This document shows positions 6,851-15,250 of a stretch of DNA of 64,000 nucleotides, one piece after another. Numbering within the stretch: position 1 is the first letter of the stretch; every line of letters starts with the position of its first letter. The stretch is taken from NCBI RefSeq assembly GCF_005484585.1, contig NZ_CP039435.1:1364001-1428000 (forward strand), written 5' to 3'. Made by a program: the position numbers and the translations under genes. Under the pieces are notes generated by a model. It had not been told where the DNA came from and did not search any database. It saw only the letters and a program-made list of their open reading frames with translations. Origin of the DNA: Brevundimonas sp. SGAir0440. GTDB lineage: Bacteria > Pseudomonadota > Alphaproteobacteria > Caulobacterales > Caulobacteraceae.

Positions 6851-8644
6851 ATGAACGCTCCCTTCAAGACGCCGAACACCGAAGCCCCGCTATGGGACCT
6901 GACCGACCTCTATGCGTCGCGCGACGACGCCAAGGTGGCCGCCGATCTGGAAAAGGCGAGGGGTCTGGTCGAGGCGCTGAACGGGCTGAAGGGCCTGCTG
7001 GCGGCGGATCAAGATGCGCAGGCGCTGGGCGAGGCGCTGGACCGCGCGATCCAGCTTTACGAGCAGGCGTCCGACGTCCTGGGCGCGCTGGGCGCCTATG
7101 CCTTCCTGTCGGCCTCGACAGCGCGTGATGATGCGACGGCGCAAGGGTTCGAGGCCGATGTGCGCGAGAAGATCACCGCCATCGCCACCCCGACCGTCTG
7201 GCTGACGCTGGAGATCAACCAGATCGACGATGCAGCGCTGGAAGCGGCGCTCACCGCCTATGCCGGCGCGGCGCGCTGGCGGCCGTGGCTGCGCCGGGTG
7301 CGGGCGATGAAGCCGCACGAACTGTCGGCCGAACTGGAAACCTTCATCGCCGAGCGCGGACCGATCACGGCCCAATGGCCGCGCCTGTTCGATGAGCAGC
7401 TGGCCGCCCTGCGTGCAAAGGCGGGCCATGAAGAACTGACGCTGGCAGAGGCGCTGAACCGCCTGTCGGACGCCAAACCCGCGCGCCGCAAGGCCGCCGC
7501 TGAGGGTCTGTCAGAGGCGCTGGCCGCCCGAGCCCCGACGCTGGCCCTGGTGCTGAACACCGTCGCCGCCGACAAGGCGATGGAGGATCGCTGGCGCGGT
7601 TTCAAACGTCCCGCCGACAGCCGTCACCTGGGCAACGAGGTGGACGGCGAGGCCGTGGATGCGATGGCCGAGGCGGTCGCGGCCGCCTATCCGCGCCTGT
7701 CGCATCGCTACTATGCGCTGAAGGCCAAGGCGATGGGCAAGGCGCGCCTGGATCACTGGGACCGCAACGCGCCTATCGAAACGACCGCCCCGCGCGCCTT
7801 CACCTGGACCCAGGGGCGTGAGATCGTGCTGGACAGTTTCTCGGACCTGGGCGGCGATTTCGCCGAACGGGCCGGCGGCTTCTTCGACAAGCCGTGGATC
7901 GACGGCCGGGCGCGGCCGGGCAAGCAGTCGGGCGCCTATGCCCACCCCGTCACCGCCGACCGCCATCCCTATGTCTTCCTGAACTGGATGGGCGAGCGGC
8001 GCGACGTCCTGACCTTGGCGCATGAGCTGGGTCATGGCGTCCACCAGACCCTGGCGGCCGATCAGGGCACGCTTCTGGCCGACACGCCCCTGACCCTGGC
8101 CGAGACGGCGTCGATCTTCGCCGAGGGGCTGACGTTTGATCGTCTGCTGGCGACCGCGCCGAAGGCCGAGCAGCGCGGCTTGCTGGCCGGCCGGATCGAG
8201 GATGGTCTGAACACCGTCGTGCGCCAGATCGCCTTCCACCGGTTCGAGACTCGCTTCCACGACGAGCGCCTGCAGGGCGAGGTGTCGCAACAGCGGATCA
8301 ACCAGCTTTGGCTTGAGGAAATGGGCGCCTCGCTGGGGCCGTCGGTCAAGCTGAACCCCGGCTATGAACACTGGTGGGCCTACGTCAGCCACTTCGTCCA
8401 TTCGCCCTTCTATGTTTACGCCTACGCGTTCGGCGACCTGCTGGTGGCGGCGCTGATGGAGGCGCGGCGCAACGATCCGGCTGGGTTCACGCCCCTTTAT
8501 CGCGAGCTTCTGGCCGGCGGCGGATCGCGAACCTACGTCGAGGCGTTAAAGCCGTTCGGTCTGGACCCGCGCGACCCGGCCTTCTGGAGCGTCGGCTGTC
8601 AGAGGCTGGAGCGGCTGGTCGATCAGTTCGAGGCGCTGGTCTGA
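6851..8644 (+). CDS. M3 family oligoendopeptidase (PepF type)
   Basis: 597 residues from ATG 6851 (MNAPFKTPNTEAPLWDLTDLY); the frame is open far upstream but that stretch is antisense to the DUF4153 gene. The zinc site is HELGH (His391, Glu392, His395), with a downstream Glu in LAETASIFAEGLTF as third ligand. The N-terminal helical lobe and the YEHWWAYVSHFVHSPFYVYAYAFG segment are typical of M3B peptidases. The enzyme hydrolyses short peptides in the cytoplasm. Length fits the family (~600 residues). No operon partner is evident; 81 bases separate it from the oxidase subunit gene. Confidence 0.93.
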   Translation: MNAPFKTPNTEAPLWDLTDLYASRDDAKVAADLEKARGLVEALNGLKGLLAADQDAQALGEALDRAIQLYEQASDVLGALGAYAFLSASTARDDATAQGFEADVREKITAIATPTVWLTLEINQIDDAALEAALTAYAGAARWRPWLRRVRAMKPHELSAELETFIAERGPITAQWPRLFDEQLAALRAKAGHEELTLAEALNRLSDAKPARRKAAAEGLSEALAARAPTLALVLNTVAADKAMEDRWRGFKRPADSRHLGNEVDGEAVDAMAEAVAAAYPRLSHRYYALKAKAMGKARLDHWDRNAPIETTAPRAFTWTQGREIVLDSFSDLGGDFAERAGGFFDKPWIDGRARPGKQSGAYAHPVTADRHPYVFLNWMGERRDVLTLAHELGHGVHQTLAADQGTLLADTPLTLAETASIFAEGLTFDRLLATAPKAEQRGLLAGRIEDGLNTVVRQIAFHRFETRFHDERLQGEVSQQRINQLWLEEMGASLGPSVKLNPGYEHWWAYVSHFVHSPFYVYAYAFGDLLVAALMEARRNDPAGFTPLYRELLAGGGSRTYVEALKPFGLDPRDPAFWSVGCQRLERLVDQFEALV

Positions 8645-8725
8645 CCAAGGCAAGGCATGACTGCGGGCTTGAGCGGGGCGGTCGCCTCGGTGTAAGTCCG
8701 CGATAACGACGAGGGGATTCCACGA

Positions 8726-8998
8726 ATGGCCGACCTGCACGACACCGCCAACGCACCAGCCGACGCCGATGCGCAAGCCTATCTGCACGGCCATATGGAA
8801 GTGCGCGAACAGGTCTCGACCTACCGCCTGTTCCTGAAACTGGCCAAGTGGGGCAGCCTGGCCATCGCCGTGCTGCTGCTGTTCCTGACCCTGTGGTTCC
8901 ACCCGGGCGGCAGCTTCATGGCCGCCGTCATCGGCGCGGTCGTTCTGGGCGGCGTCGGCTTCGTGGCGCTGAAATCCAAGCCCGGCGCCGCGCACTGA
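8726..8998 (+). CDS. aa3-type cytochrome c oxidase subunit IV-like protein
   Basis: 90 residues from ATG 8726 after a GAGGGGA ribosome-binding site. The conserved block HGHMEVREQVSTYRLFLKLA is the signature of bacterial aa3 subunit IV (PF07835 type). Two hydrophobic stretches follow (LAIAVLLLFLTLWF and AAVIGAVVLGGVGFVAL), somewhat more than the usual single helix. This small subunit binds the side of the aa3 oxidase in the inner membrane without a catalytic role. The same gene commonly precedes pntA in Caulobacterales, as here (130 bases apart), so gene order supports the call. Confidence 0.85.
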   Translation: MADLHDTANAPADADAQAYLHGHMEVREQVSTYRLFLKLAKWGSLAIAVLLLFLTLWFHPGGSFMAAVIGAVVLGGVGFVALKSKPGAAH

Positions 8999-9068
8999 GC
9001 CTTGCAGACGATCGCCCTCGGGCGGTCTGAAATCACGCGCCCTCGCCAAGCTTTGGCATAACCGTGCT

Positions 9069-9097
9069 TTGACGGCTTGCGCCGGAACGGCCTAACC
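9069..9097 (+). promoter_or_regulatory. Candidate promoter of the pnt operon
   Basis: TTGACG at 9069-9074 and CTAACC at 9092-9097 are 17 bases apart, 32 bases before the pntAA start codon. The -35 is a perfect match to the Caulobacter housekeeping consensus; the -10 is weaker. Confidence 0.4.
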
Positions 9098-9128
9098 TTC
9101 GTTCAACGAAAAGAACGAGGGGATTCGC

Positions 9129-10268
9129 TTGGCCGTCGCTATCGCCGTCACCCGTGAACGTCGCGAAGGCGAGACGCGCTGCGCCGTCACGCCCGAAACG
9201 GTCAAGAAGCTGATCGCCCTGGGGGCGACCGTCACGGTCGAGGCCGGGACCGGCCTGGGCTCCTCCATTCCCGACGTCGACTACGCCGCCGCCGGCGCCG
9301 TCGTGAAACCGGACACCCGCGCCGTGCTGGACGGCGCCAACATCGTGCTGAAGGTGCGCGGCCCCACGGCCCAGGAAACCAGCGCGCTCAAGCCCGGCTC
9401 CGTCGTCATCGCCATGCTGGACGCTTATCGGGATAAGGCGACCGTCGACGCCCTGGCCGAGGCGGGCGCCACCGCCTTCGCCATGGAGTTCGTGCCCCGC
9501 ATCACCCGCGCCCAGGTCATGGACGTCCTGTCGTCCCAGGCGAACCTGGCCGGATACCGCGCGGTGATCGAGGCGGCCTATGCCTATGGCAAGGGCTTCC
9601 CGATGATGATGACGGCGGCCGGCACGGTCGCCGCCGCGAAGATCTTCATCATGGGCGTGGGCGTCGCGGGTTTGCAGGCCATCGCCACCGCGCGTCGCCT
9701 GGGCGCCGTCGTCACCGCCACTGACGTCCGCCCCGCGACCAAGGAACAGGTCGAAAGCCTGGGCGCCAAATTCCTGGCCGTCGAGGACGAGGAGTTCAAG
9801 AACGCCCAGACCGCCGGCGGCTACGCCAAGCCCATGTCGGCCGAATACCAGGCCAAACAGGCCGAACTGACCGCCAGCCATGTGGTCAAGCAGGACGTGG
9901 TCATCACCACCGCCCTGATCCCCGGCCGCGCCGCCCCGGTGCTGCTGACCGCCGCCCATGTCGCCTCGATGAAGCCCGGCTCGGTCATCATCGATCTGGC
10001 GGTCGAGGCAGGCGGCAATGTCGAGGGCTCCAGGCTGAACGAGGTCGTGACCACCGCGAACGGCGTCACCGTCGTCGGCTGGTCGAACCTGCCCGGCCGC
10101 ATCGCCGCAGACGCCAGCGCCCTCTACGCCCGCAACCTGACCGCCTTCGTGGGCCTGATGGTCAAGGACGGCGGTCTGGCGGTCGATCTCGAAGACGAGA
10201 TCCTGAAGACGGCGGTGGTCACCCATGCCGGCGCCGTGGTGCATGAAGGTTTGAAGGGAACACATTGA
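9129..10268 (+). CDS. pntAA: NAD(P)+ transhydrogenase subunit alpha, part 1 (PntAA)
   Basis: 379 residues from a TTG at 9129, chosen because the sequence after it (AVAIAVTRERREGETRCAVT) is the standard PntA N-terminus and GAACGAGGGG precedes it. It is the NAD(H)-binding domain I of proton-translocating transhydrogenase: RVALTP-like RCAVTPETVKKL, the IFIMGVGVAGLQAIATARRLGA Rossmann turn, and KQDVVITTALIPGRAAPVL. With PntAB and PntB it reduces NADP+ with NADH using the proton-motive force. The split alpha subunit is usual for alphaproteobacteria. The stop TGA shares its last base with the pntAB ATG. Confidence 0.95.
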   Translation: MAVAIAVTRERREGETRCAVTPETVKKLIALGATVTVEAGTGLGSSIPDVDYAAAGAVVKPDTRAVLDGANIVLKVRGPTAQETSALKPGSVVIAMLDAYRDKATVDALAEAGATAFAMEFVPRITRAQVMDVLSSQANLAGYRAVIEAAYAYGKGFPMMMTAAGTVAAAKIFIMGVGVAGLQAIATARRLGAVVTATDVRPATKEQVESLGAKFLAVEDEEFKNAQTAGGYAKPMSAEYQAKQAELTASHVVKQDVVITTALIPGRAAPVLLTAAHVASMKPGSVIIDLAVEAGGNVEGSRLNEVVTTANGVTVVGWSNLPGRIAADASALYARNLTAFVGLMVKDGGLAVDLEDEILKTAVVTHAGAVVHEGLKGTH

Positions 10269-10606
10269 TGGAACACGTCGATCCCACCGTCTTCCGCCTG
10301 GCCATCTTCGTGCTGGCGATCTTCGTTGGCTATTATGTCGTCTGGAGCGTGACGCCGGCCCTGCATACGCCGCTGATGGCCGTGACCAACGCCATTTCCA
10401 GCGTTATCATCGTCGGCGGCCTGATCGCGGCGGCCGCCGTGTCAGGCGACGCGACCGGCCCCAGCGCCTGGATCGCCAAGGGCGCGGGCGTCGTCGCCGT
10501 CACCCTGGCCAGCGTCAACATCTTCGGCGGCTTCATGGTCACGCGGCGAATGCTGGCCATGTACAAGAAGAAGGAGCGGCCCGTCGCTCCAAAGGCGTCT
10601 TCGTGA
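10268..10606 (+). CDS. pntAB: NAD(P) transhydrogenase subunit alpha, part 2 (PntAB)
   Basis: 112 residues from ATG 10268, overlapping the pntAA stop by one base (TGATG); a TTG one codon upstream is less likely. The protein has three to four membrane helices and the family motif WSVTPALHTPLMAVTNAISS, followed by GGFMVTRRMLAMYK at the C-terminus. It is the membrane part of the alpha subunit and forms the proton channel with PntB. Its stop overlaps the GTG of the next small gene by four bases, so the operon is translationally coupled. Confidence 0.94.
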   Translation: MEHVDPTVFRLAIFVLAIFVGYYVVWSVTPALHTPLMAVTNAISSVIIVGGLIAAAAVSGDATGPSAWIAKGAGVVAVTLASVNIFGGFMVTRRMLAMYKKKERPVAPKASS

Positions 10607-10869
10607 CCGACGCCGCACAGATCGCCATCACCGGATCCTGGGTCGCGACCGGCATCGGCTTCGGCCTGTGGCTGTACGGCTGGTTCGGGGCCAAGACTCC
10701 GATCAAGCGTCAGCGGCTGCATGACTGCGGCATCGCCCTGGTCTTTTCGGCCATTCTGGTTCGCGTGGTGACGCAGGACCGGCCGCTGGGCGTCTTCGAA
10801 TGGGCCCTGTTCTTCATCGGCCCGCTGTTCATCGCCGCCGCCCTGTGGCGGCTGGCCCGCACGTCTTGA
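10603..10869 (+). CDS. Small membrane protein encoded within the pnt operon
   Basis: 88 residues from GTG 10603, overlapping the pntAB stop (GTGA). Three hydrophobic stretches are seen: ITGSWVATGIGFGLWLYGWF, CGIALVFSAILVRVV and ALFFIGPLFIAAALWRLA, joined by a basic loop (KTPIKRQRLHDC). I do not recognise a named family. Its coupling to pntAB upstream and only 13 bases to pntB downstream suggests a role in assembly or function of the transhydrogenase; this is inferred from position alone. Confidence 0.75.
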   Translation: MTDAAQIAITGSWVATGIGFGLWLYGWFGAKTPIKRQRLHDCGIALVFSAILVRVVTQDRPLGVFEWALFFIGPLFIAAALWRLARTS

Positions 10870-10882
10870 GGGGAGGGGCGTG

Positions 10883-12304
10883 ATGAACGCATCGTTGGCC
10901 GCACTGGCCTATCTGGTTTCCGGCGTCCTGTTCATCCTGTCGCTGCGGGGGCTGTCCAGCCCGGAGACCAGCCGTCAGGGCAACACCTTCGGCATGGTCG
11001 GCATGGCGTTGGCCATTGGGGTGACCCTTCTGACGCTGGGCACGACGGGGGCGCTGGATACCGTGACCCTGGCCCTGATCGCGGGCGGCGTCATCGTCGG
11101 CGGCGGAGCGGGCGTCCTGATCGCCAAGCGTGTGGCCATGACGGACATGCCGCAGCTGGTCGCGGCCTTCCACAGTCTGGTCGGCATGGCCGCCTGTCTG
11201 GTCGCCATCGGCGCCATCTATGCGCCCGAGGCCTTTGGAATCCTGTCCGACGACGGAAACGGCATCAAGACGCTGTCGATCATCGAACTCAGCCTCGGCG
11301 TCGCCATCGGGGCCATCACCTTCACCGGCTCGGTCATCGCCTTCGCCAAGCTGAATGGCAACATGAGCGGGGCGCCGATCATCCTGCCGGCGCGTCACCT
11401 GATCAACGTCGGCTTGGCGCTGGGGCTGGTCTTCTTGATCGGCATCCTGATCGGCACGAATGGCGCCGCCACCTGGGCCTTCTGGGGCGTCTTCCTGATC
11501 GCGCTCGTTTTGGGCGCGACCCTGATCATCCCCATCGGCGGCGCCGACATGCCGGTCGTGGTGTCGATGCTGAACTCCTATTCCGGCTGGGCGGCGGCAG
11601 CGCTGGGCTTCACGCTAGAAAACATCGCCCTGATCATCACCGGCGCCCTGGTCGGGTCGTCGGGCGCGATCCTCAGCTACATCATGTGCAAGGGCATGAA
11701 CCGCAGCTTCGTCAGCGTCATCCTCGGCGGCTTCGGTGGCGGCGATGCGTCGGCGGGTCCCGGCGGCGCCAAGGAAACACGCCCGGTCAAGCAAGGCTCG
11801 GCCGAGGACGCCGCCTTCATCATGAAGAATGCGTCCAAGGTCATCATCGTGCCCGGCTACGGCATGGCGGTGGCCCAGGCCCAGCACGCCCTGCGTGAAA
11901 TGGCCGACAAGCTGAAGGAGGAAGGCGTCGAGGTGAAATACGCCATCCACCCCGTCGCCGGCCGGATGCCGGGCCATATGAACGTCCTGCTGGCCGAGGC
12001 CAATGTTCCCTATGACGAGGTGTTCGAGCTGGAGGACATCAACGCCGAGTTCGCCACCGCCGACGTCGCCTTCGTCATCGGCGCCAACGACGTGACCAAT
12101 CCCGCCGCCAAGACCGACCCGACCAGCGCCATCTACGGCATGCCGATCCTGGACGTGGAAAAGGCCGGCACCGTCCTGTTCATCAAGCGCGGCATGGGTT
12201 CGGGCTACGCCGGGGTCGAGAACGAACTCTTCTTCCGCGACAACACCATGATGCTGTTCGCCGACGCCAAGAAGATGGTCGAGGGGGTCGTGAAGGGACT
12301 TTGA
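10883..12304 (+). CDS. pntB: NAD(P)+ transhydrogenase subunit beta (PntB)
   Basis: 473 residues from ATG 10883 after GGGGAGGGG; a GTG one codon earlier is possible. The first ~260 residues hold eight or nine helices (VGMAACLVAIGAIYAPEAFG, FTGSVIAFAKLNGNMSGAPI), then a soluble NADP(H)-binding domain III with VIIVPGYGMAVAQAQHALRE, HPVAGRMPGHMNVLLAEANV and VIGANDVTNPAAKTDPTSAI, all diagnostic of PntB. It binds NADP(H) and carries part of the proton path. It is the last structural gene of the pnt operon; a DUF1801 gene follows after three bases. Confidence 0.96.
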   Translation: MNASLAALAYLVSGVLFILSLRGLSSPETSRQGNTFGMVGMALAIGVTLLTLGTTGALDTVTLALIAGGVIVGGGAGVLIAKRVAMTDMPQLVAAFHSLVGMAACLVAIGAIYAPEAFGILSDDGNGIKTLSIIELSLGVAIGAITFTGSVIAFAKLNGNMSGAPIILPARHLINVGLALGLVFLIGILIGTNGAATWAFWGVFLIALVLGATLIIPIGGADMPVVVSMLNSYSGWAAAALGFTLENIALIITGALVGSSGAILSYIMCKGMNRSFVSVILGGFGGGDASAGPGGAKETRPVKQGSAEDAAFIMKNASKVIIVPGYGMAVAQAQHALREMADKLKEEGVEVKYAIHPVAGRMPGHMNVLLAEANVPYDEVFELEDINAEFATADVAFVIGANDVTNPAAKTDPTSAIYGMPILDVEKAGTVLFIKRGMGSGYAGVENELFFRDNTMMLFADAKKMVEGVVKGL

Positions 12305-12307
12305 GCC

Positions 12308-12712
12308 ATGGCCAGCACGCCCAAGACCGGCGCCACAGACGCCTCGGTCGACGACTTCTTGTCTGCGATCGACGATCCACGCCGCCGGTCTGATGCTCAT
12401 GCCGTCGCCGCGCTGATGGCTCAGATCACCGGTGAACAAGCCGTGCTCTGGGGATCGTCTATCGTCGGGTTCGGCAATGACGGCGGCCCCAAGGGCGGCT
12501 GGCCGCTGATCAGTTTCTCGCCGCGAAAAGCCAACCTGGTGCTTTATGTCGCTGGGGATTTCCCCGAACGAGCCGAGCTTATCGCCCGCTTGGGCAAGGT
12601 GAAGACCGGCGTGGGCTGCCTTTATGTTCCGCGTCTGAAAGATGTCGATCAGGCGGTGCTGCGGGACCTTTGCGGTCGCGCTGTTCGCGCGGTCAAAGCC
12701 AGCTCGGACTGA
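12308..12712 (+). CDS. DUF1801 domain protein
   Basis: 134 residues from ATG 12308, three bases after pntB. The sequence shows the YdhG/DUF1801 pattern: SVDDFLSAIDDPRRRSDA near the N-terminus, LWGSSIVGFGN, then WPLISFSPRKANLVLYVAGD and the KTGVGCLYVPRLKDVD block. These small alpha/beta proteins have no established biochemical role. It is probably carried on the pnt transcript because of spacing, but nothing links it to transhydrogenation. Confidence 0.85.
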   Translation: MASTPKTGATDASVDDFLSAIDDPRRRSDAHAVAALMAQITGEQAVLWGSSIVGFGNDGGPKGGWPLISFSPRKANLVLYVAGDFPERAELIARLGKVKTGVGCLYVPRLKDVDQAVLRDLCGRAVRAVKASSD

Positions 12713-12763
12713 AGTCTCTTCAGACCCCTATCGCGCAACCTTGACCGGCGCTATCACGCGTCC

Positions 12764-13870
12764 GTGAACACACTGTCCGGACCCCTTCCTGCCACCCATC
12801 GCCGTTTCGAGGCCTTGGATTCCCTGCGGGGTGTGTGCGCTATCCTTGTCGTGATGTTCCACATGCCGGTCGCAAGTCACTGGCGCGACTGGGGTTTCAT
12901 TCAGCATTCCTATTTGTTCGTCGACTATTTCTTCGTCCTGTCGGGCTTCGTCATCGCCCATGCCTATGCGAACCGACTGAAGTCGGGACGCGACGCCGGG
13001 CGGTTCATGGTGCGGCGCTTAGGGCGGATCTGGCCGCTGCACCTGCTGATGCTGGCGGCCTTTATCGGGCTGGAGCTGGCGCGTCTGATCTTGCATTTCG
13101 ACAGCGCGCCGCCGTTCACGCGGGATCGGTCGATCGAGGCGATCTTCACCAATCTGGCCCTGATCCAGGCCTGGCACGTGCATCCCTATCTGACCTGGAA
13201 CGGGCCGTCGTGGACGCTCAGCGCCGAATGGGCCTGCTATCTGATCTTCGCGGGGTTGGTGCTGATCGCGCCCAAACGGTTCCGTTGGATCGGGCTGGTG
13301 CTGGCGATCATCGGCGGGGCGTTGGTGCTCAGCTACGCCCGGCGCTGGATGAACACGACCTATGACTTCGCCGTGCCGCGCGCAGTCTATGGGTTCTTCC
13401 TGGGCTGCCTGCTGCAAGGGCTCTGGACCCGCCTTCCGCGGCTCAAGGGCGGGGCCGCGACTCTGTTGGAGATTGCGGCCATCGTCGCGACCTGCGTCTT
13501 CATCGGCTATGCTGAGGGGCCGATCACCGTGGCCGTCACACTGATCTTCGTGGCGCTGATCTGGGTCTTCGCCGGCGAGGAGGGGGCGCTGTCGCGCGTG
13601 CTGGACCATCCGGCTCTGGTCACCCTGGGGCGATGGTCGTTCGCCATCTACATGGTTCACATGTTCATCCTGACCGTGATGATGATCGTGGCCAGGAAGC
13701 TAGAATTGGTCCCGGTGCGACGCATCGACTTCGGCTCGGTCTGGCTGAACGACCTGTTCGCCGTCGCCATGTTCGGCTTTATCGTCGCGGTCGCCGTGGT
13801 GGCGCACCGACTGGTCGAGCAGCCGGCCCAGCGCATGATCGATCGCTGGACCAAGCCGAAGGCGGCCTGA
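12764..13870 (+). CDS. Acyltransferase family 3 membrane protein
   Basis: 368 residues from GTG 12764; no closer in-frame ATG precedes the family motif. It has about ten membrane helices and family-3 signatures: FEALDSLRGVCAILVVMFHM with the catalytic His, VDYFFVLSGFVIAHAYANRL, RRLGRIWPLHLLML and WSLSAEW-like WTLSAEWACYLIF. Such enzymes O-acetylate surface polysaccharides or lipids using cytoplasmic acyl-CoA. There is no extra SGNH domain. No polysaccharide genes are adjacent, so the substrate cannot be guessed. It ends two bases before the convergent 74-residue gene. Confidence 0.9.
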   Translation: MNTLSGPLPATHRRFEALDSLRGVCAILVVMFHMPVASHWRDWGFIQHSYLFVDYFFVLSGFVIAHAYANRLKSGRDAGRFMVRRLGRIWPLHLLMLAAFIGLELARLILHFDSAPPFTRDRSIEAIFTNLALIQAWHVHPYLTWNGPSWTLSAEWACYLIFAGLVLIAPKRFRWIGLVLAIIGGALVLSYARRWMNTTYDFAVPRAVYGFFLGCLLQGLWTRLPRLKGGAATLLEIAAIVATCVFIGYAEGPITVAVTLIFVALIWVFAGEEGALSRVLDHPALVTLGRWSFAIYMVHMFILTVMMIVARKLELVPVRRIDFGSVWLNDLFAVAMFGFIVAVAVVAHRLVEQPAQRMIDRWTKPKAA

Positions 13871-13872
13871 GT

Positions 13873-14097
13873 TCAGGCGGCCATCCGCCATTCGGGGGCC
13901 ATGTCGCCGGCGCGGCCTTCGTCCCACAGCATGTCCTCGTCCGAATAGCGGCTGCTGGCGGCGGCCGAAATGACATCGACCACCTGTTCCTCCAGCCGGT
14001 CCCAGATCACGGCGAGGTCGGACGACCCACCGGCCTCGCATGGCACGATGATGTAGCGGCTGGCGTTGACGGTCTGGGTGGGTTGGAAACGCGCCAT
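13873..14097 (-). CDS. Hypothetical 74-residue protein
   Basis: 74 residues from ATG 14097. The sequence begins MARFQPTQTVNASRYIIVPC and has an acidic middle (DLAVIWDRLEEQVVDVISAA) and an acidic tail. There is no signal peptide or membrane segment, and I do not recognise a family. It is divergent from the WYL-domain regulator (91-base shared upstream region), so it may be a regulatory target of that protein. Coding is supported by the compact convergent fit with the acyltransferase gene two bases away. Confidence 0.55.
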   Translation of the reverse strand: MARFQPTQTVNASRYIIVPCEAGGSSDLAVIWDRLEEQVVDVISAAASSRYSDEDMLWDEGRAGDMAPEWRMAA

Positions 14098-14188
14098 CTG
14101 ATGATCTCCTGAAGCGGGGGCCTCTTGTCGATGGTGTCGTTATGAAGCAGTGTTGCGTCAGAAACGGACGTAGGGATCGGCAAAGGCA

Positions 14189-15178
14189 TTGAGACACGAC
14201 AAGGCGGCGATGGTGATCGATCTGGCGCGCCGCATGGCCGCTAGCGCCGAAGGGCTGAGCCTGGACGAGATCGCGCGCGATATGCGCGTCGGCCGCCGCA
14301 CCGCCGAACGGATGCGTGATGCGGTGCTGATGCTGTTTCCCCAGGTGGACGAGGTCTCGGACCCGCCGTCCAAACGCTGGCGCATCCGGGGGGGGCTGTC
14401 GGCCTTCGAACAGGCGCCGACGGCGACCGAAATGCTGGAGCTGTCCAAGGTCGCGACCGCCCTGCGCGCCGCCGGCGAACCGGCGCGCGCCACGGCGTTG
14501 GAGGGGCTGGAGCGCAAGCTGAAGGCGGCGATGCGGTCGACCACTCTGAACCGGATGGCGCCGGATCTGGAGGCCCTGGTCCGGGCCGAGACCATTGCGG
14601 TCCAGGCCGGCCCGCGACCCTCGGCCGACGAGGCCATGCTGACCGCTATCCGCGCGGCTGTGCTGGCGCAGCAGCCCTTGGACTTCACCTATTCCCGTCC
14701 GGGCGCCGAGCCGCGTCGGCGCAGCGTGGCGCCGTGCGGCGTCATGTTCGGCCGGGCTAACTATCTGGTCGCCGCCGACCGCGAGACCGGCCGCATCCAG
14801 ACCTTCCGCCTGGATCGGATGAGCCAAGTCGCCCCGCAGGAGGGGTTGGCCGTGCCGCCCGCCGATTTCGACCTCGGTGTCTTCGCCAGCCAGTCCTTCG
14901 GCATCTATCAGGACGAGATCGAGGACGTCGTGCTGCGCATCGCGCCCGAGGGCGCGGCCGAGGCCAGGGGCTGGCGCTGGCACCCGACCCAGTCGTTCGA
15001 GGATCAGCCGGACGGCGGCGTGATCGTGCGGTTCCGCGCCTCGGGCATGCGCGAGTTGGCCTGGCACCTGTTCACCTGGGGCGAGCAGGTGCAGATCCTG
15101 GCGCCGCAGCGACTGAAGGCCGTGATGGCCGGTGAACTGGCGGCGGCGGGCCGCGCCTTGGAACGGGCCTCAGCCTGA
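14189..15178 (+). CDS. WYL domain transcriptional regulator (YafY/DeoR-like)
   Basis: 329 residues from TTG 14189 (MRHDKAAMVIDLARRMAAS). An N-terminal winged helix-turn-helix (LSLDEIARDMRVGRRTAERM, residues ~25-45) leads into a WYL domain (about 145-225: QQPLDFTYSRPGAEPRRRSV, VAPCGVMFGRANYLVAADRE) and a C-terminal WCX-like extension. WYL regulators bind DNA and sense an unknown ligand, often nucleic acid or nucleotide. There is no nearby defence or repair gene. The divergent 74-residue gene is the likeliest neighbour target. Confidence 0.88.
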   Translation: MRHDKAAMVIDLARRMAASAEGLSLDEIARDMRVGRRTAERMRDAVLMLFPQVDEVSDPPSKRWRIRGGLSAFEQAPTATEMLELSKVATALRAAGEPARATALEGLERKLKAAMRSTTLNRMAPDLEALVRAETIAVQAGPRPSADEAMLTAIRAAVLAQQPLDFTYSRPGAEPRRRSVAPCGVMFGRANYLVAADRETGRIQTFRLDRMSQVAPQEGLAVPPADFDLGVFASQSFGIYQDEIEDVVLRIAPEGAAEARGWRWHPTQSFEDQPDGGVIVRFRASGMRELAWHLFTWGEQVQILAPQRLKAVMAGELAAAGRALERASA

Positions 15179-15250
15179 CGAAACCGTAAGCTGACGCGGC
15201 GCGTTGACGACCGCTAGGCTTCGCGCCGAGCGCCCTTCAGGAGATCGCCC

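Noticed and set aside
9005..9032. Hairpin after the oxidase subunit gene as terminator
   Set aside because: CAGAC...CGCCC-TC-GGGCG-GTCTG can pair, but a bulge and absence of a T run make termination unsupported.
9050..9080. Sigma-54 promoter before pnt (TTGGCAT ... TGCTTTG)
   Set aside because: GG and GC are nine rather than ten bases apart and the -12 element does not match TTGC; a TTGACG promoter overlaps.
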